From Eublepharis macularius (Eukaryota > Chordata > Lepidosauria > Squamata > Eublepharidae): 64,000 bases of DNA. Position numbers and translations under genes: made by a program. This document shows, piece after piece, positions 1-11,029 of this stretch. Below the pieces are notes generated by a model. The model was not told the origin of the DNA and did no database searches. It saw only the letters and a list, made by a program, of their open reading frames with translations. The DNA lies in NCBI RefSeq assembly GCF_028583425.1, contig NC_072800.1:9933001-9997000 (forward strand). The letters run 5' to 3'. Every line of letters begins with the position of its first letter. The first letter of the stretch is position 1.

Positions 1-1060
1 CACCACTCTGGTACTGGTTTCCTTGGAATGGCCCAGAACACTCAACTGACCCCTTTTGTCCACTCTTTCCCAGTAGGTTTTACTTTATGTGTGAACAAAT
101 GAGGCATGAGGCATGAGGACCCAGGCAGAATAATAAAGAACTTTAATTAAAAGGTTTATTAATAACTAGTGTTCAAAACTTTGTAAAATAAAAAGAACAG
201 TAAAGGTAGGTGAACAAACTAAATAAAACACCTAACATGTCTAAAAAGTCTGTTACTAGCTGTTTACTGGTGACTGACTCAACTATCTCACCCCTTCTGG
301 ATGAGGGATCCCTCCGTCCACAGCAGCATCTCCTCAGCTCTGCTCCCTAGGAATGAAAAACCTCCTACTGCGGCAAGGCCTTTTATCCCATCTTCTCAGG
401 TACCACCCCCCTACTTTTCTATTGGTGCCATTTTCCCCACCAAATCCCCTCTTAACCAACCACAGGGTCTAAAGAGGACCTGAGAAATGTAGGCCATGTA
501 GTCAATCTAGTACAGGTTTCCTCGGAGCCACTAGGCCTCACTACATAGGCCTAGGTACATAACACCTGGGAATGCTGGACTCATATTTGATTGTTGCAGA
601 TAGATTTAATTAAAGAATTTTATTCCAGTGAACTGCTCAAGGTGGCTTGCAGCAAAAACAGTAATGAATGCCAACAAATTAGGTGCCAGGGGAACCTCTG
701 GGAAGTGGTTCCCAAACTAAGTGGGTTGCAGCCCTCTTGTATGTGGGCCACAAAGGCAGAAGAGAGGAGCTGGAACACGGTGACCCAGGAGAGAAGGCTC
801 TGGCAACCTTGATGACTAGGGTTGCCAGGTACCCTCACCTCCCGTCAGGAGGGTGGAGTCCCTGGTACTTACCTTGTGCCACGTGCCCCGAGCCAGCATG
901 ATGCTGTCACTTCCAGAAGTGATGTCACCACCTGCAAAGTCCTCTGTATAATTTCAGCATCATATTTTCCAGCCAAGTGGGTAACCAAGATAGCTTTTAG
1001 AGGATCTACATTAATACTTTGGCACAAATTCAATCTTTGGGATTCCATTTTGTAGCTTAA
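1..1060. other. AT-rich unassigned sequence, possible LTR remnant
   Basis: No gene was recognised. Around 140-200 the minus strand reads AATAAA-type signals in an A/T-rich setting, a layout like the two better-defined minus-strand LTRs at 17625 and 38855. I could not find TG/CA ends with a duplication, so this is only a hint of an LTR. The short open frames here have no recognisable domain. Confidence 0.3.
818..935 (+). repeat. fragment of a TAGGGTTGCCAGG-type repeat
   Basis: It begins TAGGGTTGCCAGG and contains the near-palindrome CACTTCCAGAAGTGATGTCA. The same combination, gttgcca(g/a)gtcc followed by a cacttccgg/aagtgac palindrome, recurs near 23684-24026 and 30480-30590. It is probably a non-autonomous DNA transposon fragment. 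Confidence 0.5.
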
Positions 1061-1258
1061 CAGTTTAAAATAATATACAACAACAACAATTTCACAAATA
1101 CACAATAAATCAGTTTAAAATAATATACAGTTTATAATATACAGTTTAAAATAATATACAACAATAATAAAACAATAATATACAACAATAATAAAACAAT
1201 AATAAAACAGTTTAAAATAATATACAACAACAACAATTTCACAAATACACAATAAATC
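1061..1258. repeat. AT-rich local tandem repeats
   Basis: A block of about 51 bp (cagtttaaaataatatacaa ... cacaataaatc) occurs at 1061-1112 and again at 1208-1258. Between them are shortened copies of cagtttaaaataatatac and acaataataaaac. It is a local duplication and has no coding content. Confidence 0.8.
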
Positions 1259-3037
1259 CCGGACGAGCCCCCACAAATGTAACTCCCAGAGTCCCAAGGG
1301 CCAGGTTCAATGTCTAGAGAGATGTAAATCCAATTTATTTCAAAATGTAAATCCAATTTATTTCAATATTGCAGAACACAACTATGAAAACACTCCCAAA
1401 GTTATAAATACTGGGTGGGTCAGTAACCAGTGACCCCAGAGCAGAGTCCTACTCACAATCCATTTGGTAGAGGGCGGAGACAGCTCTGTGGGTTTGGCCA
1501 GAGGCTACACCTGCAACAGGGTCCCAAATATCCAGAAGGCCTTGCCACAGCAGGACTCTTTTTGTGAAGTTGCCGTATGAATCCTGGAGCTTGCTTGTTG
1601 CCCTAGGAGCAGGTCCCCTTTCCTCCTGGCAAGACGAAGTGGGGCAGCTCTGTGCCAGGGTGCTGGCCTCAAGCAGTCAACGAAGAGTTCAGCTGCCAGC
1701 AATTCCTGCCCTTTTCTCTTCCTTGCTTCTTCGGCTCTTCCCAACTACTGCTGTTCTCCCAGGGAGAAGGGTTCAACTCTTCCCAGCTACCAGTTTCAGC
1801 TCTATGACCTTCTTAGAGCCAAAGCTTGGAAACAACCTTTGCCTTCCAAAGAGCAGTAGCTTTAGCTTCAGCACTCCTCTCTCTCTCCCAGTCTTTCCAG
1901 CTAGCCTAGCCCTGCATTATACCACCTCTCCTAGTCATGGTGACCTTTTAAAAAAATACATGCCCTATGAGCCTTTGCTAAGCATGCAAATTAATACAAA
2001 CCTAGGTACAGCTCAGTTATCTGCTAGTCCTGTCTGTTAGTCTGGTCTATCTATGTATCTGCAGTCTATTAATCAGATCTAGGTCCTAGGCCCCAAACCC
2101 TTTTTTCAGTACAGGCTTATATTTAGGTTTGTCTCCATACAGTGTACAAACAGCCATAAAAAGCAGCCTATTGCTCAATAATGCTGCATATAACATAAAT
2201 AATATAACCCCCCAAAAAGCTTATTCACTGTTAATTGACACGAAAGCAGCATGGAGTTATTTTGCTATTGAGTTAATCAGAGTAGAGCAAATTTAGAAGC
2301 AGATCCCACTTCAAATAAAGCAGGAAGACACTACTGTAGTAGGAGGGTATTCCAGAGACAGGGTGCCACCACCAAAAAGTACACTCAACATATAATATGT
2401 ATTGTTCTGTAGCAGATAATCAAGATCTTGCTCCCTGGAATCAATCTTGGAAAGGGAAAATCCCAGGTCAAAGCCTTTCCGTTTTGAGTAATCCCTGGTT
2501 GGAGCTCAGGCTTGGAAGGGGGGGGGTCTGTAGGGGAAAGCTCATATTTGTAGCCTCTCATCCAAAGTAACTGCAAACATGCTTTAATGCATAGGAAGGA
2601 GCCCCCCTTCACATACTTGTGCCAAACATTATATTTTATCAGAGAATTGGAGGGGACCATACAGACTGTCAGTCCCTGGCAGTTAGGTCCCTCAGGTTGT
2701 CCACAGTTAACACCCAGGTGTTCCAGTTGAAGCAATTTTATTAGAGATCCATACGATTCAGGGTGTTCACACAAAGGTAGTAATTGGCAGAAACAAACAT
2801 TACTAATTATAGGGAAAACTTCTCACCCTTTGAAGCCGTTGACATTCTGACATTCTGGTGTGAAAACCCAAAAGAGTTACATGGGAACTGATTAGTTTAG
2901 GCTAGACAGAGTTCTATGGCTTTATCTGCAGTCTTTGTAACTGCTGCCATAGATTCTTGAATGTCTTTAAGTTGTTTAGAAATGGGTTCAAGGCAGCAAT
3001 TTATTTTTTCAGCCAGGTTTGAGGAGATAGAGCAGGT
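1259..3037. other. unassigned sequence, possible old LTRs
   Basis: No gene was recognised. A 23-bp unit (tgtaaatccaatttatttca) is present twice at 1324-1370. The frames at 1564-2040 and 2385-2774 show no known domain. AATAAA-like signals on the minus strand near 1340 and 2735 would fit decayed LTRs, but I found no paired termini. Confidence 0.3.
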
Positions 3038-3709
3038 AATATGGAGAGAAGGACAGACCTCTAAAGAGTATATGAGGGTTACTAGGTACTGCAGATCAGC
3101 CATCAGAGAGGCCAAAGCTCAGTACGAGCTGGGTCTGGCCAGGAGGGCTCGCAACAATAAGAAAAACTTCTACAGGTATGTGAGAAGCAAACGCAAGGTA
3201 AAAGAGGCAATTGGACCGCTGTTGGGAGTAGATGGAGAAACTCTGATGCAGGACAGAGAAAAAGCAGACAGGCTTAAAGACTTTTTTGCCTCTGTTTTCT
3301 CCCTGAAGAACTCAGGCACATCTAGAGATAGTAGAAAATGTGGCAGGACACCTGAGTGGCTAATTGACATTGACAGAGAGGTTGTGGAGAGGCATCTGGC
3401 TGCACTGGAAGAATACAAATCCCCTGGGCTGGATGGGGTGCACCCAAGAGTGCTGAAAGAACATTCTAGAGAACTTGCAGAGCCTCTGTCCATCATCTTC
3501 AAGGCCTTCTGGAGGACTGGGGATGTGCCACAAGATTGGAGAAGAGCGAATGTTATCCCAATCTTTAAGAAAGGGAGGAAGGATGACCCGGGAAACTACA
3601 GGCCGGTCAGTCTGACTTCTGTTGCTGGGAAGATATTAGAGCAGATTTTAAAGAGATCAATCTGTAAGCATCTGAAGGACCACTCAGTGATCTGAAGAAG
3701 TCAGCATGG
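3038..3709 (+). pseudogene. CR1 LINE reverse-transcriptase fragment
   Basis: The + strand encodes about 220 residues of the linker and the start of the RT domain of a CR1-clade non-LTR retrotransposon. Diagnostic blocks are YKSPGLDGVHPRVLKE, RRANVIPIFKKG and DDPGNYRPVSLTS, the RT finger motifs of CR1. The frame stops at 3695, and homology with the longer copy at 50030 ends at about 3709, where Gypsy sequence begins. The catalytic FADD block is therefore missing. It is also 5' truncated at about 3038. It is a dead copy. Confidence 0.9.
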
Positions 3710-3959
3710 TTAGCTGGTGCTGTTTCTCTCGAGACCTGCCATCGGGGGCCTTGTTATAGCAGGCTGCCGGCGTTTCCTGCCGCTTGGGTGGGCTGGTCCC
3801 CCTCTCCCTCCAAGGGGTCCTCGCTCACCTCACCCAGGGTTTCCGCAGTTTCAAGGCCGGTCTCTGGTCAATTCCATTTCAGGGGTGCCTTTTTGGGCTC
3901 TGCTTTAGCCGGCAGCGCAACTTTCCTCATGAGGCGACTCCTTTCCATGAGTTCTCTCC

Positions 3960-5803
3960 TCCCCGGACATTCAGTGGCAAAGTGGCCCACTCCTCCGCAC
4001 TGTATGCATAGTCCCTGTCTCCAATGCATGGCTCTCTCCGTCTCCAAGGAGTGAGGTTTGGACCATTTTCAGTCTTTTGCTCCTGTTTCTGAGCGAGGTT
4101 TCTTGGCTCCCACCTGCTGCTGCATCCATAGTAGCTTCACCGCTTGGTCTCGGTTCTTGACCTCACGTGCCAGCTGAATCCATCCCAGCAGGGTTCTGGG
4201 GTCATCTTGCACCAGGGCTTTCGCTGCTAGGTCTGCATTCAATCCAGCTCTGAAGAATTCAATTTTAATTCTTTCAGTCCAGTCATGCACTTTGGCTGCA
4301 TATTGTCTGAACTCAGCGGCATATTCCCACGTGGGCCTGTGTCCTTTCCGCATAGTTTTCAGCTTGGTTCTTACCCATTCTTCCTCGAGAGGATCCTCAA
4401 ATTGGGCTCTTAGCACATGCACGAGTGCGTCGAGGGACTGTAGTTTGGGTGCCCCAGCTTCATATAAGGTCACATACTATTTGGCTGCTGGTCCACCTAA
4501 TTGTGATCCTAGGTGGCTCACCCTGCTATGTTCATTGGGAAAAGTATGACCCCATTCCTGAAAAAATTCTAATGCTTGCACAATGAAGAATCCCAATTCT
4601 TCTGGGTTCCCATGGAACCTTGCATCTAATTTGTGCCACCCTTGATGTGGGCCCATGGCCTCCCCCTGGAGCAGCTTGCATTCCAAGGATCAGGGCCACA
4701 GGGGGAGGCTGTGGTAGATGTCCTCTCCACCCTCCTGGGGGTGGCAGCAGTACATCAGGGCCTCTGTAGGGTGGAGGGGCCACCTGTGGCTGGAACAACA
4801 GTGGCTGCCGTCTTGGTACTCCGGAAAGTGGTTGCATGGCAGGCGCCCCCTGATACAGCAGACCCCCCCCACTGTATTCCATTCCCTGCCAGAGCAATCA
4901 ATATCCCCGCTAGCAGTGCTTGGAGTGGGAAGACGGGGGGACGTTGCAGCAGTTGTACCCCCTTTGGCAGAAGCAGCAGCAGGCCCACCACTGTTCCTCA
5001 AAGTGGCCGCATGAAGGGGGTCCCCTGAAGAGGTGGACTCATCGGTATGCCATTTCGTGAAGGGCTGACTTGTACTCTCACTGGTATTGCCTAGATCAGC
5101 CTTGCAGAGGAGGGTGGGACCGGTTTTCTCCCCCTTTCTCCTGGCTGGGGTAATGCTGCCGCAGTGTCCCCAAGGGACAGAAATTCAGTCGGTAGTTGCT
5201 GTCATGGTGGCGGCACTGTCAGCCCCCTTTGGGGCTGTGAAACAGCCTGATGCGAAGTAGCAGGAATTAATTGTAATCCAGTCGCCGGTCCGTGAAGTGG
5301 CGACATCCTGTTCTGGGGCTGCAAAGTAGCAGGAATTTACTGTAATCTCGTCACCAATCCGTGCAGTGGTGGCGACTCGGAGCCGTTCTGGGGAGTCGAC
5401 CCCCTCGCCATCCCATTTTGTGGCAGGGTAGCTGGTCCTCTCCATGGAGAAACAGGAGCAGTTGGTCACTCTGGTGGGGGTTGTTGCTGTTTTGACATTA
5501 GTCCATTTGCACAGGTATCAGGCCCGTGGGGACCCCAGCAATAGGCAAACCATGCATCATCTCCTGTAGTCCTTGAACTACTTGCCCCATGTCTCACCGA
5601 AGTCCATTTCAGCCCGTACAACCTGCCATTCTTGGGATTCGGTCGCTTCCGGGCCTCCTCTCGCAATGCTCTCTTGGGACCCCAGCCCGATGTGTTCGTT
5701 ACCCCATAGGTGAGCTTTAGGGGAGTCATGCAGTTGCTCTCCCGGAGAGGTGTCACTGCCCTTCATCATCAATGTCCTAATATAATGCTCTGATGTCATA
5801 TTC
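3960..5803 (-). pseudogene. Gypsy gag, central and C-terminal part
   Basis: Gag is the structural protein that packages the element RNA. The best frame, 4473-4069, contains LRAQFEDPLEEEWVRTKL and EYAAEFRQYAAKVHDWTER, typical of the Ty3/Gypsy retrotransposon gag core. Upstream frames at 4686-4477 and 5756-5466 carry more of the N-terminal half, with stops and frame changes between them. Downstream, in another frame, lies a zinc knuckle CIQCGGVGHFATEC (C-x2-C-x4-H-x4-C) at 3967-4018, which ends gag. About 500 bp of Q/P-rich and GC-rich sequence (4690-5200) separates the pieces. Several in-frame stops make this a pseudogene. Confidence 0.85.
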
Positions 5804-5817
5804 CACTCTTGGTCTAT
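5804..5817. repeat. target-site duplication of the Penelope insertion (left)
   Basis: CACTCTTGGTCTAT is present exactly at 5804-5817 and 8219-8232. The two copies flank the Penelope element and lie inside Gypsy gag. Confidence 0.85.
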
Positions 5818-6354
5818 CAAAAAGAGTACGGCTGGAGCACAAAGAAAACCAATAAACAACATGCTGTAAACTGGCAATTAACAATGCAATTACAATACTT
5901 AACAAATTAAAATAAGGCATGTACAGGCAGATATATAATCAAATGAAAGTCATTCTCAATATACAAGAAACTTTCTTCCCACTGTTTCAGTCTTTCATCT
6001 TCTGTAATGCTGTTAATGAACACACGACCTATGCACGTCTGGTTATAGCATGCGTTTCAGTGCCTTCCTTAGAGTCGCGTTTCACAATAGCTGTGTAAAA
6101 AATAACATGAACTAGAGAAATAATTTTTACATACATATATATAGAGAAAACTTATTTTGCAACAATAAATTCACCCTACACGCAACAAACATACGACTTG
6201 TGAGCTTTCTCCTACTTTAGAGGGTTCCACCTCTCCCTTCCCTTCAATGCAGCCCAGTCCGTAGCTCCAGAAATCTGCCTGTCTTTGCCTGTATTGTCAT
6301 GGTTAAATCCACATTCTAATCAATTACACTTGTTGCTTAAAGCAACAGATACCA

Positions 6355-6642
6355 TTAAATAAAGGGAGTATAATCTATCTCATTACTGAGACCATAAGGT
6401 GCATAAGTTTTATATTCATACATGTACTGCTTTTCTTTCTGTAACAATGTCTTTTTTATATCCTTTAGATTGTACGGGTTAGGGTCATATTTATAAATTA
6501 CCAAATATCTTAAGTCTTCAGCGACATGTTTATCTAAAAAATTCTGCACTAAAGGAGCCTCTACAATTTGATTCTTGATCCTAGACACATGTTCCAACAT
6601 CCTTACTTTAATTTTCCTTGTACTCATGCCTAAATAAGAGCC
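6355..6642 (-). pseudogene. PLE GIY-YIG endonuclease, C-terminal part
   Basis: This frame continues the PLE protein after the SINE. YLGMSTRKIKVRMLEHVS corresponds to the second half of the GIY-YIG core (Y-x-G-x-S/T then R-x(n)-EH), and the frame ends at a stop just after IDYTPFI. The first half of the motif, CPCGLYY, lies on the other side of the SINE at about 6917-6940. The nuclease nicks target DNA to prime reverse transcription. It is inactive here because it is split. Confidence 0.85.
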
Positions 6643-6906
6643 CTGTGGCACATAGTGGTAAGCTGCAGTACTGCAGCCCAAGCTCTGCTCATGATCCAAG
6701 TTCGATCCTGGCAGGAGCTGGGTTCAGGTAGCTGGCTCAAGGTTGACTCAGCCTTCCATCCTTCCGAGGTGGGTAAAATGAGTACCCAGTTTCCTGGGGG
6801 TAAAGTGTAGATGACTGGGGAAGGCAACGGCAAACCACCCTGTAAGAAAAAGTCTGCCAAGAAAACGTCATGGTGTGACGTCCCCCCATGGGTGCTTGCA
6901 CAGGGT
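6643..6906 (+). repeat. tRNA-derived SINE inserted in the PLE nuclease
   Basis: The 264-bp SINE has a pol III A-box-like start (agtggtaagctgc) and a B box (agttcgatcc), followed by a conserved body ending in the cacaggg region. It is flanked by AATAAGAGCC (6633-6642) and AATAAAGGCC (6907-6916), a 10-bp duplication with one mismatch. The insertion falls between the CGLYY and YLGMS halves of the GIY-YIG motif. Confidence 0.85.
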
Positions 6907-6916
6907 AATAAAGGCC

Positions 6917-8096
6917 GCATGGACAGAAAGCTAAATATAAAATGTTTTTAAATTCACAATTGGTGAAATCTTTTAATGTGATGGTATACCCTTTCTGAGG
7001 GTGTGTATGTTCTTTTAGCTCTACAACAAACTTACAGGCAGCACAGCCCTGACCACGTTTAAAGTGACCTGTTAATTTATTTGGCTTACATCTCTCCTTT
7101 GCAATAGCTGTATCTGCTCTAACCAGAAAGTCTCTAATGCTTCTATTCCTCCTAAAACCTATTTTTGGCTTCTCCTTGCATCCTGGTAGACTAGTCACTA
7201 AATGCCAATGTCTGTGTATGATATTTTTAATGGCCACAGCCAGGGGAGAAAAATCTAATTCACATGAAATGTTGTTACTTCTAGATGACGGCTTCTCCGT
7301 TAATAATTCCTTCCTCTCAATACTATCAGCCCTTCTTCTAGCTGCTCTAGTTATGTGAACTGGATACCCCCTAGTAATTAGTTGTGTTTGAAGTGTCTCA
7401 GAATCTTTCCTATAATCCTGGGATGCGGTGGAATTTCTCTTAATTCTCAAAAATTGCCCATAGAGCAAATTATTTTGTAGGAAAGAAGGGTGCGAAGAGC
7501 TATAAAGAGCATTACGATCAGTGTCTTTCCTGTATAGCTTCACAGCCAATCTGTTATTGGATTCCTTATAAATGATGGTGTCCAAATAATTGATCCTGAC
7601 CTTAAGAAATTTACCCTCAAACCTGATGATAGGGTGAATAGTATTAATCCATTCCAAAAAATGTGTGATCTCCTTTCCTTTCTCATACACAAAAAATAAA
7701 TCATCTACAAATTGCTTAAAATAAAAATAGAGTTCCTGACGGGATTGTCTGAAGAGTAAAAATACTTCCTTTCAAAATAATTCATAAAGATATTGGCCAA
7801 ACATGGTGCACAAGGACTGCCCATGGCAACACTTCTACACTGAAAATAAAAATCATCTGCGTATCTAAAATAATTTTTCTAATATGATATCCAGTAAGTC
7901 AAGAAGAAAATAAGTAGGCACTGATTTATCTGTTCGTTGTTCCAATAAATCCTCCACAACAAGTCTAATCTCTTCATGGGGAATATTGGTACATAATGCT
8001 CTCACATCAACTGTGAGCAAAACAGAGTCACCAGGGACTAATACTCCTTCTATGACATTAATAAGATGCTTAGTATCTTTAATATATTAATGTATT
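6917..8096 (-). pseudogene. PLE reverse transcriptase, partial
   Basis: Read on the minus strand from 8096: TVDVRALCTNIPHEE (first catalytic Asp block) near 8000, VAMGSPCAPCLANIFM near 7780-7830 (the PLE signature around MGSPxAPxLAN), and QFVDDLFFVYEKGKE near 7670-7715 (catalytic DD). A long frame at 7690-6917 follows with YLDTIIYKE, LYRKDTDRNALY, a Cys cluster (GCAACKF, NCEF) and CPCGLYY leading into the nuclease. A stop and frameshifts lie between 7700 and 7900. The protein start and N-terminal domain are missing, so this is a broken copy. Confidence 0.85.
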
Positions 8097-8147
8097 TAAT
8101 ACATCTTATTAATGTCATAGAAGGAGTATTAGTCCCTGGTGACTCTG
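8023..8147. repeat. 46-bp perfect inverted repeat inside the PLE 5' end
   Basis: 8023-8068 is the exact reverse complement of 8102-8147, with a 33-bp A/T-rich spacer that is also partly symmetrical. The left arm is PLE RT coding sequence (minus strand), and the right arm is the same stretch inverted. Confidence 0.95.
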
Positions 8148-8232
8148 CACACGCCTTATTTTAATTTGTTAAGTATCGTAAGAGTAAACTTTGCATTGTT
8201 AATTGCCAGTTTACAGCACACTCTTGGTCTAT

Positions 8233-8830
8233 GGGCACAGCTGCTGCTGTGCCAAGCCCACACATTCCTGCGGGGTCTTCGACAGTGGTCCCTGCTGGTG
8301 GCAGGGTTCTGTAATCTGGGGGTTTGCTAAGCTTGCGAGAAATTTTTTCTTCTTTGGCCACCTCCAGCCTGAAGAACTCTTTCAGTTCAATAAAACGGTG
8401 GCAAAAGATCGTGTCACATCACCGTTGCTTTTCCTCCCTCGTCCTTTGAGTCACCAACTGGCGTGGTGCCCACTATCGGGGGATAGCTAATGTCCAGCTC
8501 AGATGAATAACACCCCTCCTGGGGATCGCTCCAAGCTCCTCATTTATCGGAGCAGCGCCCACCGCCCCGAGCCCACACATCCCTGCGGGGTCTTTATCCA
8601 TGGTTATATCCATTAGGTACTCCACCCTAGGCTGGGGTTTGGGTACCCATTTGTATGAAGGTCCCCAGCCACTCCATTCCCTGGGCTTGGATCCAGCTGG
8701 GGTTCTAGAATGTTTTGAGGCTCCTCTAGCTCCATCGTCTTTTGATGACCCGATTTGTAGGAGACAATGCTATTTCCTGGGAAGCACCAAACCAAAAATG
8801 CACCTCTGCATTCATGCACATTCCCTTTCC
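8233..8830 (-). pseudogene. Gypsy gag N-terminal region
   Basis: A minus-strand frame starting at 8361 (MAKEEKISRKLSKPPDYR) runs to the Penelope junction at IDQE and would have continued into the frame starting near 5817. Further upstream a second frame (MELEEPQNILEPQLDPSPG, about 8730-8620) may be an earlier N-terminus. The block encoding DPAGMCGLG occurs twice, near 8254-8280 and 8570-8596, about 316 bp apart, so this end has either an internal duplication or two related modules. No LTR or primer-binding site is convincing. Confidence 0.55.
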
Positions 8831-9118
8831 TGTCACTGGAGTTAATTAGTATAATATGAAGTACTCAGTCTCTCCCCTTGGGATCTGATTGGTTGGTAGA
8901 CTTGCCATTAAGGAATGGCCAGTCTGAGGAGGTCAGGAGAGCCCCCACACTCCTGGCTTTCTGCAAATGATGCAAAACCAAATTATTCAGAAAACATAAT
9001 TGTTGTACTAGATTCCTGCTAATGAACTAATGAGTCTGATATTGACTGTACTAATCTCACACTGTGTAAATAAATAAAGGCCATACCCTATCACAAGTTT
9101 TGTTAATCTTATAGGTGC

Positions 9119-9184
<66 letters not shown>

Positions 9185-10265
9185 GCTGTTGGACCGGCCC
9201 ATTGCCTGCCTGCCTGGTCTGCCACTACAGGGCTAAGAACCTAAACAAGGCACGCGTACGTTTTGGTAGTGTGGGTGGGACCCATTGCAGCTTTGTTTCC
9301 CGGATTAGGTTGACTGTTCTGGAAGCCACTTTCATGAAACAAAGCAGGTGTATTTCCAGCTCATTTATTTCATTTTGTACATCCCTATGAAAGGCTGGCT
9401 GCAATCCTTATGACAACTCTGTCTCACGTAAAGTGGAGGAAATGTAATACAGCAACACTGCAAAGGTAAATAGGCCCATAGACAGCCATTGCCTGGAAGG
9501 GAGCTCTCCAATGAATCTTCTGTTGCGTTCTGGCACGGAGGAAAGGTGGCACATCAGGCGCCCTGTATTCTAGACAGTCAGGCTGAAAGAGAATGGTTTT
9601 CCTGAGGCCACCAGGGGACTGGTAACCCCAGTTAAGAGGGACAGGGACGATTACATTAAGGAGGCATTGAGACAATTTAACAACATTAATCATAGAGAAA
9701 GAGCACAGAAAGCCCTAAGAAAGATCCTGTGAGCATTTGAGCTGCAATCTGAAACAGGCCTTCTGCTCAGCGTCTCCACTGCTCTGTGGCGCTGCTTCTG
9801 TGTGGCCAAGCCACCCAAGTGGGTGCTTGAGTGAATGGCTACCATTGGGGCTTGGCTTGACATCAGCTGCGCCAGTGTGGATCCAGGAGTGATCAGTGTG
9901 TCTTGCTTGGAGTGATAAAATCCCTTGAACCAGCTCTGTTGCTGTGTTACATCAGTTTTCAAGAAAAATGTTGCCCTCTGTTAACATTAATATGCTTTTT
10001 TTAATTAAAAAAAATTCTCATTCACTCAGGATTTTAGCTAAGCTCTGTCCTTCTCGACTAGCTGCTTAGCAGGCCCTGTTGAGCTCATCCAACATGACTG
10101 GCACCTGGCTGAAAGACACACAAAACCACACCACTTTCCTCTGTTGATCACCCATACAGGAATACAATAACTCAGACTGTGTTCCTTCAGCTTTGGACAC
10201 CTTCCAGTTTAGCAAGTAGCTCAACCACTGCCATTCCACTTCCTCAGGCACAAGAAAACATCTAA
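8831..10265. other. unassigned sequence with a GA microsatellite
   Basis: Apart from the (GA)n tract at 9122-9182, I recognise no gene or repeat family. Open frames over the GA tract are repeat artefacts. Confidence 0.4.
9122..9182. repeat. (GA)n microsatellite
   Basis: It has about 30 uninterrupted GA units. The perfect array suggests a length-variable locus. Confidence 0.98.
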
Positions 10266-11029
10266 ATTAACAACAATAGCAATAATAATAACATTCGCTT
10301 TAGATACTGCTCTTCAGGACAACTTAACACCCACTCAAAGCAGTTTACAAAGTATGTTATTATCTCCACAACAATCACCCTGTGAGGTGGGTGGAGCTGA
10401 GAGAACTCTGAGAAGTTGTGAGTGATCCAAGGTCACCCAGCTGGCTTCAAGCAGAGTGTCAGTTCTAGAGACGACAGTCCATGGCAGATAGATCCCCAAA
10501 CCCCTCACAGCAAGCACTCCAATGAAAGGTTCTTTATTCAGAGATTCACTAAGTTCTTGGTTACATCCAAAGATGGGATAAGTTGGCAGGAATGAGGATA
10601 CAAGCATACGCACTTCAATATAAGGAGCATGATTCCCCCCTCCCCTTGGGCAGTTAGCAACTTGGTGCAAAAATCCCAAAGTCTCATGAGAACACAATAG
10701 CTTTGTCTGGGCAGAGAAAGGTAAAAGATTACAAGGAATCCAACTCCCTCTGTCTCTTGTGAAAAGTTACAGTACAGCTGCAAGGTCAACATGCAGACTC
10801 CAGAGATAACAGGCCCAGCATTAGTACTTCCGATTTCAGGCAGGCCAAGGATGGCATGATTATAATGGTTACAGTATATGAGCATGACATGAAAGCACAT
10901 AGGATATCAATACATTGATTAGATCACTACAGAGAGCAGAGAACATATTAACGGCATGGATGAATGGCATGTAGACACTACACAGAGGAGTGTGGAATCA
11001 AATCCGGCTCTCCAGTTTATACCAAACTA
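10266..11029 (-). repeat. tRNA-derived SINE split by a solo LTR
   Basis: 10266-10456 is the 3' part and 10983-11029 the 5' part of one minus-strand SINE of the gtgtagtggttaagagc family (also at 15969, 47531, 51979 and 58344). The break lies at cagag, duplicated on both sides of the LTR. Confidence 0.85.
10457..10982 (-). mobile_element. solo LTR (Gypsy family), 5-bp target duplication
   Basis: The 526-bp unit begins TGTCAG and ends CTACA, flanked by CAGAG at 10452-10456 and 10983-10987. On the minus strand it carries AATAAA (gaataaagaacc) followed by a 3' part (ggggatctatctgcc) shared with 18684-18811 and 19705-19910. Those copies abut Gypsy gag and pol sequence, so this is a solo LTR of that Gypsy family. 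Confidence 0.85.

Larger units (their letters stand above)
5818..8218 (-). mobile_element. Penelope-like element (PLE), GIY-YIG type, 5' truncated, in Gypsy gag
   Basis: The insertion is about 2.4 kb, bounded by an exact 14-bp target duplication. The minus strand encodes the RT and a C-terminal GIY-YIG nuclease, an order specific to Penelope-like retroelements. The ends carry inverted copies: 5864-5919 (left) matches 8153-8216 (right) in reverse complement, with a small internal insertion. The right end also holds an inverted 46-bp copy of part of the RT coding region. Such inverted terminal structures are known for PLEs. The RT N-terminus is absent. Confidence 0.85.
3709..8830 (-). mobile_element. 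Ty3/Gypsy retrotransposon remnant (gag region), split by a Penelope element
   Basis: This is a minus-strand LTR-retrotransposon internal region. Read from high to low coordinates it has a possible gag N-terminus (about 8800-8233), a 2.4-kb Penelope insertion (5818-8218) and the rest of gag, ending in a CCHC knuckle at 3967-4018. Protease and pol are absent, and the element is cut where CR1 sequence ends at 3709. I could not recognise its own LTR at the right end. Joining the flanks across the insertion keeps the frame (IDQE codons at the junction), so gag was continuous before the insertion. The gag is the same family as the + strand copy at 18812. Confidence 0.8.

Noticed and set aside
9008..9390. 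Frames through the GA tract (Arg-Glu and Ser-Leu runs)
   Set aside because: They are microsatellite translation artefacts.
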